Shown in pieces: positions 8,737-16,223 of a DNA stretch of 64,000 bases. The number at the start of each line of letters is the position of its first letter. Positions within the stretch are counted from its first letter, which is position 1. The notes beneath the pieces are model-generated. The model was not told the DNA's origin, made no database searches, and saw nothing but the letters and a program-made list of their open reading frames with translations. The stretch lies in assembly GCA_003279105.1 (NCBI GenBank), contig QCBO01000005.1, positions 1 through 64,000 of the forward strand, written 5' to 3'. The DNA comes from Prochlorococcus sp. AG-347-I19 (lineage in GTDB: Bacteria > Cyanobacteriota > Cyanobacteriia > PCC-6307 > Cyanobiaceae). Both the position numbers and the translations under genes were made by a program.

Positions 8737-8821
8737 TTGATTTTATTACCAACATTATTAAAATTGTCATCAACATCTAATTAAATTCCTAAGATTAATT
8801 AGTATTTCTTGTATTGGAGTT

Positions 8822-9592
8822 ATGAAAGAAATTGGAGAGATAAAGTCAAATATATATAAAATAGCTGCTGTAACAGATAGAGGGCAAAGATTAAATAAAT
8901 TAATTTCTCCTATGTATGAGGAAAAAGCTAATGAAATGTATGAATTGATTGATGCTCTTAAAGACTTTAGTTTTGAAATATCAGAAAAATTATTGTCTGG
9001 AGAGTGGGAATTGATTTTTTCTAATGTTGAATTATTTCGAAGTTCTCCTTTCTTCCTTGCTATTGAAAAGGCATTAAATGATGAATTTAAAAGTAAACTT
9101 TTTTTTAAATTACATCAATTACAAGTAGGATCCTTTGGCATTTCAACTATTGGGAGAATAGCTCAAAAGATTGATTTTGAAAAAAAAGAATTTATATCTA
9201 CTTTTGACACTACAATATTTGGGCTTACAACTATTCCTATCTTAGGTTGGTTCAAACTATTGCCTACTTTTGGTGGAAGAGTAATAACCCTAGCAAGTGA
9301 TTTAGTTTTAAGAAATAATTTACTTGATATGAATTTACAAAAGACAAAAGTTTCCAAAGTTGATGGACTTAATAAGATTCCATTATTTAGTGAATTACTT
9401 ATGGATAGATGGTATCCAGTTAAAGAGGTATGGAATAAGTTACCTTGGAATAAAGAATCACCAAATTGCCAGGTTTCAATTGTATATTTAGACGATGAAA
9501 TGAGAATTATGCAGGATATGTATGGGTCTATTTTTATTTATATAAGGCCTTCAATTTCCTTGTTGAATTCAAATACAATCTCTAATGATTAA
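8822..9592 (+). CDS. PAP/fibrillin family protein
   Basis: LLSGEWELIFSNVELFRSSPFFLAIEKAL; FLAR-type PAP_fibrillin organisation. Confidence 0.72.
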   Translation: MKEIGEIKSNIYKIAAVTDRGQRLNKLISPMYEEKANEMYELIDALKDFSFEISEKLLSGEWELIFSNVELFRSSPFFLAIEKALNDEFKSKLFFKLHQLQVGSFGISTIGRIAQKIDFEKKEFISTFDTTIFGLTTIPILGWFKLLPTFGGRVITLASDLVLRNNLLDMNLQKTKVSKVDGLNKIPLFSELLMDRWYPVKEVWNKLPWNKESPNCQVSIVYLDDEMRIMQDMYGSIFIYIRPSISLLNSNTISND

Positions 9593-9626
9593 TTAAAAAA
9601 CTGAATAATACTACCAAAAGTTAAAT

Positions 9627-9788
9627 TCAAGATAATAAGCCAGATCCTTTCAAATAAAATTTAAATAAAAAAATCACTAAAAAATTAACTATTGCTAAGG
9701 CTACTAAACCATTTCTGTTTTTTACATCTAATTTCTTGACTAAATTAGAAAGATAAACTACTGGATTTTCTGGCTCTTTATGATCCAA
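9627..9788 (-). CDS. small single-TM protein (TTG start)
   Basis: (L)DHKEPENPVVYLSNLVKKLDVKNRNGLVALAIVNFLVIFLFKFYLKGSGLLS*. Confidence 0.35.
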   Translation of the reverse strand: MDHKEPENPVVYLSNLVKKLDVKNRNGLVALAIVNFLVIFLFKFYLKGSGLLS

Positions 9789-9884
9789 ATTTTATTTAAA
9801 TATTAATTTGACAAGAAAATATCACAGTTTCATTTGAAGAATCAAAATTGTAAAGATGAATATCCAAAAAGAAAAAAATAATTT

Positions 9885-10259
9885 TTAACCCATAATACCT
9901 GCATTTCTTAAAAACGCTTTACCCATATTGCCAATTACAAAAAATAGAGAAAGATTAATTAAAAGGACTATTAATAATGCCAACATTTTAAAGTTTGGAT
10001 TAGTTGAAATTCCATCAAATCCATTATTAAGGAATCTTTTAAAAAGTGATTTGTCAATTTTTAGTTTTTGTTGTTCAGAATCAAGTTTTACTTTTTCTTC
10101 TGAAGAATCTTGATTACTTGCTTTCTCTAGAAATTCTGTAAATGCCTTAAGATTTTCTTCTTTTTTATTCCCCTCGTTAAGATCTTTATTGTCTTCATTC
10201 AAATTGGGGGACGATTCGATTGAATTATTTTCCTCAGGATTAAGTTTTGAATCTTCCAA
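9885..10259 (-). CDS. hypothetical acidic protein with C-terminal TM helix
   Basis: 124-aa ORF; Glu/Asn/Ser-rich N-terminus, single TM near the C-terminus. Confidence 0.55.
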   Translation of the reverse strand: MEDSKLNPEENNSIESSPNLNEDNKDLNEGNKKEENLKAFTEFLEKASNQDSSEEKVKLDSEQQKLKIDKSLFKRFLNNGFDGISTNPNFKMLALLIVLLINLSLFFVIGNMGKAFLRNAGIMG

Positions 10260-10293
10260 ATTAATAGTAAATGCTAGGAGTATATTACACCAT

Positions 10294-10328
10294 AAAAAAA
10301 ACCCACTCGATCAATTGAAGAGGGGGTT
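10294..10328 (-). terminator. intrinsic terminator on minus strand
   Basis: Plus: AAAAAAAACCCaCTCgatcaattgaaGAGgGGGTT; read on minus gives a hairpin then U-run. Confidence 0.55.
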
Positions 10329-10421
10329 AGCTAAGGTTAAAGCTCTTACTTTAATAATAATTTATTTTAATTAAATTTGCGGTTGTAGCATAACGAAGTT
10401 TTAATTTAAACTATATTTAAG

Positions 10422-10646
10422 GTGATTTCTTTCGTGCACATGTTAGATGCGAATACTAAAAAAGCATGTAAAGATGATCCCTCAATAAGAGAAATTAAAA
10501 TTAGAAATATTGAACATGCTATTGAACAAGCAGAATTGATGATAAAAGAATCAAAAATGAGCCAAGAAGAATTAATCTTTTTAAAAAGAAAAATATCGGA
10601 CTCAAGACAAGATTTAGAGATACTTTATTTAATGAAAATTCATTGA
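10422..10646 (+). CDS. hypothetical coiled-coil protein
   Basis: 74-aa helical ORF. Confidence 0.5.
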   Translation: MISFVHMLDANTKKACKDDPSIREIKIRNIEHAIEQAELMIKESKMSQEELIFLKRKISDSRQDLEILYLMKIH

Positions 10647-10761
10647 ATATAAATTTGTTAATCTTTAAAAGGATTTAATTTATGCAAAGAAAATTAATTT
10701 GTATATTTGAAGACTTATAAAGTTTAAAGGGAATGTAATTATTTATATAAAGTTTACAGTT

Positions 10762-10863
10762 ATGTCTAAAAATAATCTATATATACCTTTAAAGGTTGTT
10801 CCTTACATATTCATTTCAATTACTGCCATAGCAATAACAGCAGCTACATATGTTATTACTTAG
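10762..10863 (+). CDS. 33-aa single-TM microprotein
   Basis: MSKNNLYIPLKVVPYIFISITAIAITAATYVIT*. Confidence 0.35.
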   Translation: MSKNNLYIPLKVVPYIFISITAIAITAATYVIT

Positions 10864-10927
10864 TTCTGTAAGCTATGTAAAGTTTTTAGATATTAAATAA
10901 ATTAAAATATTTGTAATAACTAATTGT

Positions 10928-11170
10928 ATGAATAAATTCAATATAGCAATTTTTACAATATCAATAATCATATTTTCATTAATTGGGATTAAAAAATTAA
11001 TTTATATAAATCAAGTTAAAGATATAAAAAATAAAGAAGAATCATTTTTAAATGAATCTATACGTGTTTTAAATGAATGTTTCGATCTAGAAAATAAAAA
11101 TAAAAGAACTCTTAATAAATCAATTGAATTAATTGAATATTGCTTAGAGAAATATGGATATAAAAACTGA
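10928..11170 (+). CDS. hypothetical protein
   Basis: 80-aa ORF with N-terminal TM. Confidence 0.45.
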   Translation: MNKFNIAIFTISIIIFSLIGIKKLIYINQVKDIKNKEESFLNESIRVLNECFDLENKNKRTLNKSIELIEYCLEKYGYKN

Positions 11171-11297
11171 TTTCAAAACCTGAATGATGAATTTCCTTAA
11201 TACTCCACTAATATGCAAATAAAAATTTCTCATCAATAATCTTGTTATGTTCCATAATTTTTTATTAATAATATTTTCCTAATTTAATTTTTTTAAA

Positions 11298-11705
11298 ATG
11301 ACTAAAGTTAAATGTTCTTATTTAGGAAATTTAAACTGTGAGGCTATTCATCTACAATCTGGAAGTCTTATTAGAACTGATGCACCTTTAGATCACTGTG
11401 GTAAAGGTGAAAGTTTTTCCCCAACTGATTTATTAGCAACATCTCTAGGTACATGCCTGCTAACCATTATGGCAATCAAAGCTAAATCGAAGGGATTTGA
11501 TTTGAAAGATATATATTTAAACATTGAAAAAGTAATGACACAAAATAGTGAGAGGAAGATAAAAGAACTAATAATAGATATTTTTATACCAGAGAGAACT
11601 TCTAATGAAACTATTGATTTTTTGAAAAAAGCTTCCAAAGAATGTCCAGTTACAAGAAATTTATCTCAAGAAATAGATATTAAAATTAGTTGGCATCATG
11701 AATAA
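11298..11705 (+). CDS. OsmC/Ohr family protein
   Basis: SFSPTDLLATSLGTCLLTIMAIKAKSKGFDL...ECPVTRNLSQEIDI. Confidence 0.9.
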   Translation: MTKVKCSYLGNLNCEAIHLQSGSLIRTDAPLDHCGKGESFSPTDLLATSLGTCLLTIMAIKAKSKGFDLKDIYLNIEKVMTQNSERKIKELIIDIFIPERTSNETIDFLKKASKECPVTRNLSQEIDIKISWHHE

Positions 11706-11735
11706 ATCTTAAACATAGTAATTACATAAAAAATA

Positions 11736-11846
11736 ATGAAATATTTTATTGGGATAGTCGTTCTTTTATTTGGAATATATATGATGACAGATTTGGCATT
11801 AAAGACTAGGTATACAAGAAAAAGACTTTCAAAAGGAAAAAAATAA
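11736..11846 (+). CDS. 36-aa single-TM microprotein
   Basis: MKYFIGIVVLLFGIYMMTDLALKTRYTRKRLSKGKK*. Confidence 0.35.
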   Translation: MKYFIGIVVLLFGIYMMTDLALKTRYTRKRLSKGKK

Positions 11847-11921
11847 ATCTTATAAATTTTAATATTGCAGATTAAGGAAATAGATTTATTTTTGTACTGA
11901 CAATTAAGGCATATTTTGGTT

Positions 11922-12206
11922 TTATTTTTTCACTATTTTTTGGTCAATCAAACTAATCAAAGGGATCATGAAATTTACATTTATTCCAACAGTGCACCAA
12001 CTATAAATAATAAGAAATAATATTTTTATAAATAAATTAGGGGGTAAGGTGAAAAATATTTTGAAAAACACTCCGATGAATAATACCAATATTCCAATTT
12101 GAAAAAGACCTTTGATTATCCATTTAAGTCCATTTTTTTTAATGTTTATATAAATCCATAAAAAAACAAAACTAGATAACAATAAATATATAAAATTTAT
12201 GATCAT
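11922..12206 (-). CDS. hypothetical membrane protein
   Basis: 94-aa ORF with three hydrophobic segments. Confidence 0.5.
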   Translation of the reverse strand: MIINFIYLLLSSFVFLWIYINIKKNGLKWIIKGLFQIGILVLFIGVFFKIFFTLPPNLFIKILFLIIYSWCTVGINVNFMIPLISLIDQKIVKK

Positions 12207-12333
12207 CTTTTTAGAGAAAATCTAATAAATTTGCCATTATTAAAGCATGATGACAATTATCACTTTTTTATCTGCTAATTTTTTTTAAAAATGGAAAAAT
12301 TATACAAAAAACAATAAAAAAAATTATAATTTT

Positions 12334-12729
12334 TTACTTTTTATCTAAAAACATTTTCGATTTTAGTAAATCCACTCTTTTTTGATTCACTCCCAAATCA
12401 CTTTCTCCAACTCTTGATTCTGATCTTATTGATAAGATGTTTGATTCAGGTAGAAAGGATACTTCTAAGTCGTCTACATACTTCATCCATTTACTGGTTG
12501 CCTCAGCATGAAGATAATCCCCATCAATTTCAACAATCTCAGTTCTTGGAGTGTTTTCGATAAATGTTTTAATCTCTTCAAAAGGTTTATCAATATTGTT
12601 TACCTCCCATTCTTCTCGTACACAATGAGCTATCTCTACACAAGGTATTAGTTCTATATGTGAGGCAAATGATGAAGAAGGGAATAAAAAGCTTGAACAA
12701 ATTAAAATTGCTAAAAAAAGTATTTGCAT
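12334..12729 (-). CDS. DUF1499 family secreted protein
   Basis: Signal peptide; ETPRTEIVEIDGDYLHAEATSKWMKYVDDLEVSFLPESNILSIRSESRVGESDLGVNQKRV. Confidence 0.85.
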   Translation of the reverse strand: MQILFLAILICSSFLFPSSSFASHIELIPCVEIAHCVREEWEVNNIDKPFEEIKTFIENTPRTEIVEIDGDYLHAEATSKWMKYVDDLEVSFLPESNILSIRSESRVGESDLGVNQKRVDLLKSKMFLDKK

Positions 12730-12860
12730 TAACAGAAGAATTTAACGAATCATAATCTAACCAATTAAATTACTAATTTGTAATGAAGACCTAATTATTT
12801 TGGAAGAAAGCATATATGTTTTTATAGTCAGAATTTAATATGTATTTCTAATAATCCTCA

Positions 12861-12957
12861 AAAAAAAAGACCTCTCAGAGAGAGATCTTTTTAAAATTGA
12901 TTTATATAAAGTGTTTCCTTGTTTCCACTGAAATAAATCAATTCCTCCTACACACTT
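12861..12957 (-). ncRNA. yfr2: Yfr2-family regulatory RNA
   Basis: Minus: AGTGTGTAGGAGG-AATTGATTTATttcAGTGGAAACAAGGAAACACTttATATAAATCAATT hairpin with the duplicated GGAAACA loop, then terminator AAAGATCTCTCTCTGAGAGGTCTTTTTTTT; extended -10-like TGTGATATT upstream. Confidence 0.88.
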
Positions 12958-13029
12958 TTCTAATATCACACCAAAATTTAAATTTGTAATGCTTAATAGA
13001 CCTCTATCTTAACTGTCACATGGCAAAAA

Positions 13030-13112
13030 ATACAAAAAGTACTCAAACATCTAGGTCGGAGTACTTTTAAAGTTATCAGAAAAAAGTGTGTGAGGAGTTT
13101 CTGATGAATTTA
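13030..13112 (-). ncRNA. yfr10: Yfr10-like regulatory RNA (second copy of the Yfr1 motif ACUCCUCACAC)
   Basis: Minus: ATCAGAAA-CTCCTCACACACTTT-TTTCTGAT (motif in a hairpin loop) then AAAAGTACTC-N14-GAGTACTTTTTGT terminator-like hairpin. Confidence 0.72.
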
Positions 13113-13221
13113 ATCTACTCCGTAGGTAATTTAAAAGGCTACAGTATAAATTACTAAATATTTAAATCTTTCAGAAAAATTGAGCGTTGATGAAAAAAAT
13201 AATCAAAAACATAAAAAATTC

Positions 13222-13356
13222 ATGAAAAGCATTTACAAAAAAATCATTTTTATTATTTCGGCAATTGCTCTTTTTTCAGTAATAGTCAGTGTTGTCAAAT
13301 ATTCGCTTACTTATATTGAAAATAATCCCGAAAAATACTTACCTACACAAAAGTAG
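13222..13356 (+). CDS. 44-aa single-TM microprotein
   Basis: MKSIYKKIIFIISAIALFSVIVSVVKYSLTYIENNPEKYLPTQK*. Confidence 0.45.
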   Translation: MKSIYKKIIFIISAIALFSVIVSVVKYSLTYIENNPEKYLPTQK

Positions 13357-13433
13357 TACAAAAATTAAGTATAAATTCACTTCAAAAAATCTATAAAGTG
13401 TCTTAAATATGTTCTACATTGACAGCCTGAGTC

Positions 13434-13577
13434 ATGAAAATCAAAAATACTTCAGTTCTTAATCAGAATAATATTCATTTAAGTCGATTCAAAAATAAGC
13501 ATAAATATCAAATACTTGAAAATTATTGGAAGAAAAGAAAGAAAGAATGTGAAAAAAATCTTTCAAAATTTTGCTAA
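13434..13577 (+). CDS. 47-aa basic microprotein
   Basis: MKIKNTSVLNQNNIHLSRFKNKHKYQILENYWKKRKKECEKNLSKFC*. Confidence 0.35.
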   Translation: MKIKNTSVLNQNNIHLSRFKNKHKYQILENYWKKRKKECEKNLSKFC

Positions 13578-13586
13578 CCGATAATT

Positions 13587-13835
13587 ATGAATTTTATTTT
13601 TTCTTTTTTATTAGCGTCTGTGATGTGGGTACAAGTTCCACAGTGGGAAGCTGATTGGTCAAAATGTGCTGTAGATGTTCCAGATTCATCATGTCACTGG
13701 TATGTAGCTGCTCCCGATAATACGTTTGGGGAAGGGTTTAATTGGGAAAACGCTCCTTGGTTTGATGCTAATGGATTACAGGATATAGCTAGGATTGAGA
13801 AAGAATCTGTAGTAGAAAAACTTCAAAATAACTAA
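13587..13835 (+). CDS. hypothetical secreted protein
   Basis: 82-aa ORF, signal-like N-terminus, CAVDVPDSSCHWYVAAPDNTFGEGFNWENAPWFD. Confidence 0.6.
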   Translation: MNFIFSFLLASVMWVQVPQWEADWSKCAVDVPDSSCHWYVAAPDNTFGEGFNWENAPWFDANGLQDIARIEKESVVEKLQNN

Positions 13836-13918
13836 AGTTTCTATTTCATCAATTAACTTTTAAAAGTATTTAAATCTAGTTGCTTAGTGGTTAACTTTTG
13901 ATTAATTAAAAAATTTTT

Positions 13919-14065
13919 ATGCGTTTCAAAGTAAGTCTCAAAAAAAATGGAAAGGAATTTGATGAAGTTGTTATAGCTAATAATAAAAAAGAGGCTATGG
14001 AAGTAGCTTTAAAAAACAATCCAGAAGCTCAAGCATTAAACTCTGATTGGACATTTAAGATTTAA
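13919..14065 (+). CDS. small hypothetical protein
   Basis: MRFKVSLKKNGKEFDEVVIANNKKEAMEVALKNNPEAQALNSDWTFKI* (48 aa). Confidence 0.5.
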   Translation: MRFKVSLKKNGKEFDEVVIANNKKEAMEVALKNNPEAQALNSDWTFKI

Positions 14066-14851
14066 TTATTTGCGAAGCTTAGGAATCAAAAGAGAAGTAA
14101 CACAAATTACACTTATTGCAGGTCCAGGCGAAAGATTAAACACTATAGAAAGAATAAATCCCAGAAGTGAGATGCATAATCCAAAAAATGAAGACCTCAT
14201 CATTGCAATTCTTAAACTATGAGCCTTATTTAGCCCTAACAGAGTTGGAGTAGAAAGAAGAGCGATAACAAGAATTACTCCCACTGCGGACATTGAACTA
14301 ACAATTACTAATGCCGTCGTAAAACTCAAAGCAAGATTTAATAAAGAAACGTTTATACCACTTGCGGATGCACCTTCTGGATCCAATCCCACATAAACAA
14401 CCTTTTCATATCCAAAAGTCATTAAAAATATAAATACTAAAAAAGCAATAATTGTTCTAAGTAAATCTCCAAAATTTGCTGTCAATAAATCGCCAAATAA
14501 TACTGCCTCCAAATCAATCCTTATTCCGAGTAGAGGGATTATAAGGACTCCAAACCCAAGCATTCCGGCTAATATTGTGTTCATTATTGCTTCATAATTT
14601 TCACTTTTTCTATTAGTTAAACTTTCTGCAATTACTGAGCCCAGAAGACCACTTATAACGCCCCCAATTGAGGGATGAATTCCGAGCGCTAATGCAAGAG
14701 CAAGTCCAGGCAACACACAATGAGAGATTAAATTAACTTGCAATAATCTCTTATGAGTGATTAATACAGTTCCCATAGCTGGGCATAATATCCCGGAGAA
14801 TATAGTTACTATTAATGGAACCAACCACCAGTTGTTGTTAATAAAAGACAT
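14066..14851 (-). CDS. znuB: zinc/manganese ABC transporter permease
   Basis: ABC-3 family; NLISHCVLPGLALALALGIHPSIGGVISGLLGS; located in zinc locus. Confidence 0.88.
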   Translation of the reverse strand: MSFINNNWWLVPLIVTIFSGILCPAMGTVLITHKRLLQVNLISHCVLPGLALALALGIHPSIGGVISGLLGSVIAESLTNRKSENYEAIMNTILAGMLGFGVLIIPLLGIRIDLEAVLFGDLLTANFGDLLRTIIAFLVFIFLMTFGYEKVVYVGLDPEGASASGINVSLLNLALSFTTALVIVSSMSAVGVILVIALLSTPTLLGLNKAHSLRIAMMRSSFFGLCISLLGFILSIVFNLSPGPAISVICVTSLLIPKLRK

Positions 14852-14868
14852 TATTCGAAAGATTCGGT

Positions 14869-15303
14869 ATGATCAAAAATACGGGACAAAAAATGATTTC
14901 GGAAACAATGGTAACTAAGTCTGACATTACCAAAAGACAAGAACAACTTCTTGAAGAACTTAATAAATGTGATGATGAATTGACTGGTCAAGAGTTGCAT
15001 AGACAATTGATAGAAAGAGGAAAGGCTATGGGACTGACGACTGTTTATAGGAATCTTCAAGTTCTGATAAAGCATGGCTTAATACGTTCTAGACATCTCC
15101 CAACAGGAGAGGTTCTGTACACTCCCGTAGATAGAGATATTCATCATTTGACCTGTGTTCAATGTGGTGAGACATCAAAAATGGAAGGATGCCCGGTAAA
15201 AGATATTCATACACCCAAAACAAATCCAAAGAAATTCCAATTGTTGTTTCATACCCTCGAGTATTTCGGGCTTTGCCAAAACTGTTATCAAGCTCAGAAT
15301 TAA
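14869..15303 (+). CDS. zur: Fur-family regulator, Zur by context
   Basis: TTVYRNLQVLIKHGLIRSRHLPTGEVLYTP...HHLTCVQCGETSKMEGCPV...LFHTLEYFGLCQNCY. Confidence 0.87.
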   Translation: MIKNTGQKMISETMVTKSDITKRQEQLLEELNKCDDELTGQELHRQLIERGKAMGLTTVYRNLQVLIKHGLIRSRHLPTGEVLYTPVDRDIHHLTCVQCGETSKMEGCPVKDIHTPKTNPKKFQLLFHTLEYFGLCQNCYQAQN

Positions 15304-15316
15304 AAAGGAACATTTT

Positions 15317-16087
15317 CTAATCACAGAAATTATTTTCGTTTATAGAGCTAATGTTTATAGCCTCTAATTTATCTTTTATTTGGTCAGGACTACCAACTGC
15401 CAAAACACTTTTATCAAGAACGATTACTTGATCATAGTTATTTAAAGACTCGCCCCAATCATGGCTACTTACGAGCAAAGAAAGTCCCGCATCCGCAAGT
15501 TGACGAACAATTTTTAGAAAATCTTCCTTTGCAGGTGGGTCCAAAGCTGCACAAGGTTCATCTAAAAGAAATATTTTTGCAGGGGACATAAGAGTTTTTG
15601 CTAATAGAGCTCTTTGCTGCTGTCCTCCTGAAAGAGAATCGAGTCTTCTATTAGCCAAATTTGCAATGCCTACTCTTTGCATTGTCGCCTCTAATTCACA
15701 ACATTTATTAATCCAAGAATTAGGATATGCTAGAAGAGTCTTAATTTGAAAGGGGTTATTACTTTTTGATTTTGAATACTTTATTTGACCAAGAGATACC
15801 AATTTTTCAACTGTAATGGGGAACTTCCAATTCATAGAACTTCTTTGTGGCATAAGTGCCACAAGAGCTCTAGATCTATTTAAATTTTCACCGTCAATTT
15901 TTATTTCGCCTTTATCTGGAGTATTTTGTCCTTGCAATATTCTCAAAAGAGTTGATTTACCAGCGCCGTTTGGGCCAACTAACGCTGTTAGAGTTCCAGG
16001 TTTAATCTCAATCGATACCTTATTCAAAGCTGGCTTACTTTTTTTTGTGTATGCAAAGGTTAAATTTTCAGCGACTAAAGTAGCCAT
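15317..16087 (-). CDS. znuC: zinc/manganese ABC transporter ATP-binding protein
   Basis: Walker A GPNGAGKST, LSGGQQQRALLAKTL, FLLDEPCAALD. Confidence 0.92.
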   Translation of the reverse strand: MATLVAENLTFAYTKKSKPALNKVSIEIKPGTLTALVGPNGAGKSTLLRILQGQNTPDKGEIKIDGENLNRSRALVALMPQRSSMNWKFPITVEKLVSLGQIKYSKSKSNNPFQIKTLLAYPNSWINKCCELEATMQRVGIANLANRRLDSLSGGQQQRALLAKTLMSPAKIFLLDEPCAALDPPAKEDFLKIVRQLADAGLSLLVSSHDWGESLNNYDQVIVLDKSVLAVGSPDQIKDKLEAINISSINENNFCD

Positions 16088-16125
16088 TAATTAATCTTTT
16101 AAAAAATTCACTTTACAAGCTTACC

Positions 16126-16148
16126 AATAATACGAATTGCGTATTATT
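16126..16148. promoter_or_regulatory. perfect inverted repeat in znuC/znuA divergent region
   Basis: AATAATACG-aattg-CGTATTATT. Confidence 0.5.
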
Positions 16149-16184
16149 TTCATAACATTTGATACCTTTGCTTGTCAGACACAA

Positions 16185-16199
16185 TGAAAATGATTATCA
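16185..16199. promoter_or_regulatory. Zur-box-like palindrome upstream of znuA/znuC
   Basis: TGAAAATGATTATCA within AAAATGATTATCATTTT; matches TGANAATNATTNTCA. Confidence 0.75.
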
Positions 16200-16223
16200 T
16201 TTTTAAGTGTTTAATTATTTTTC

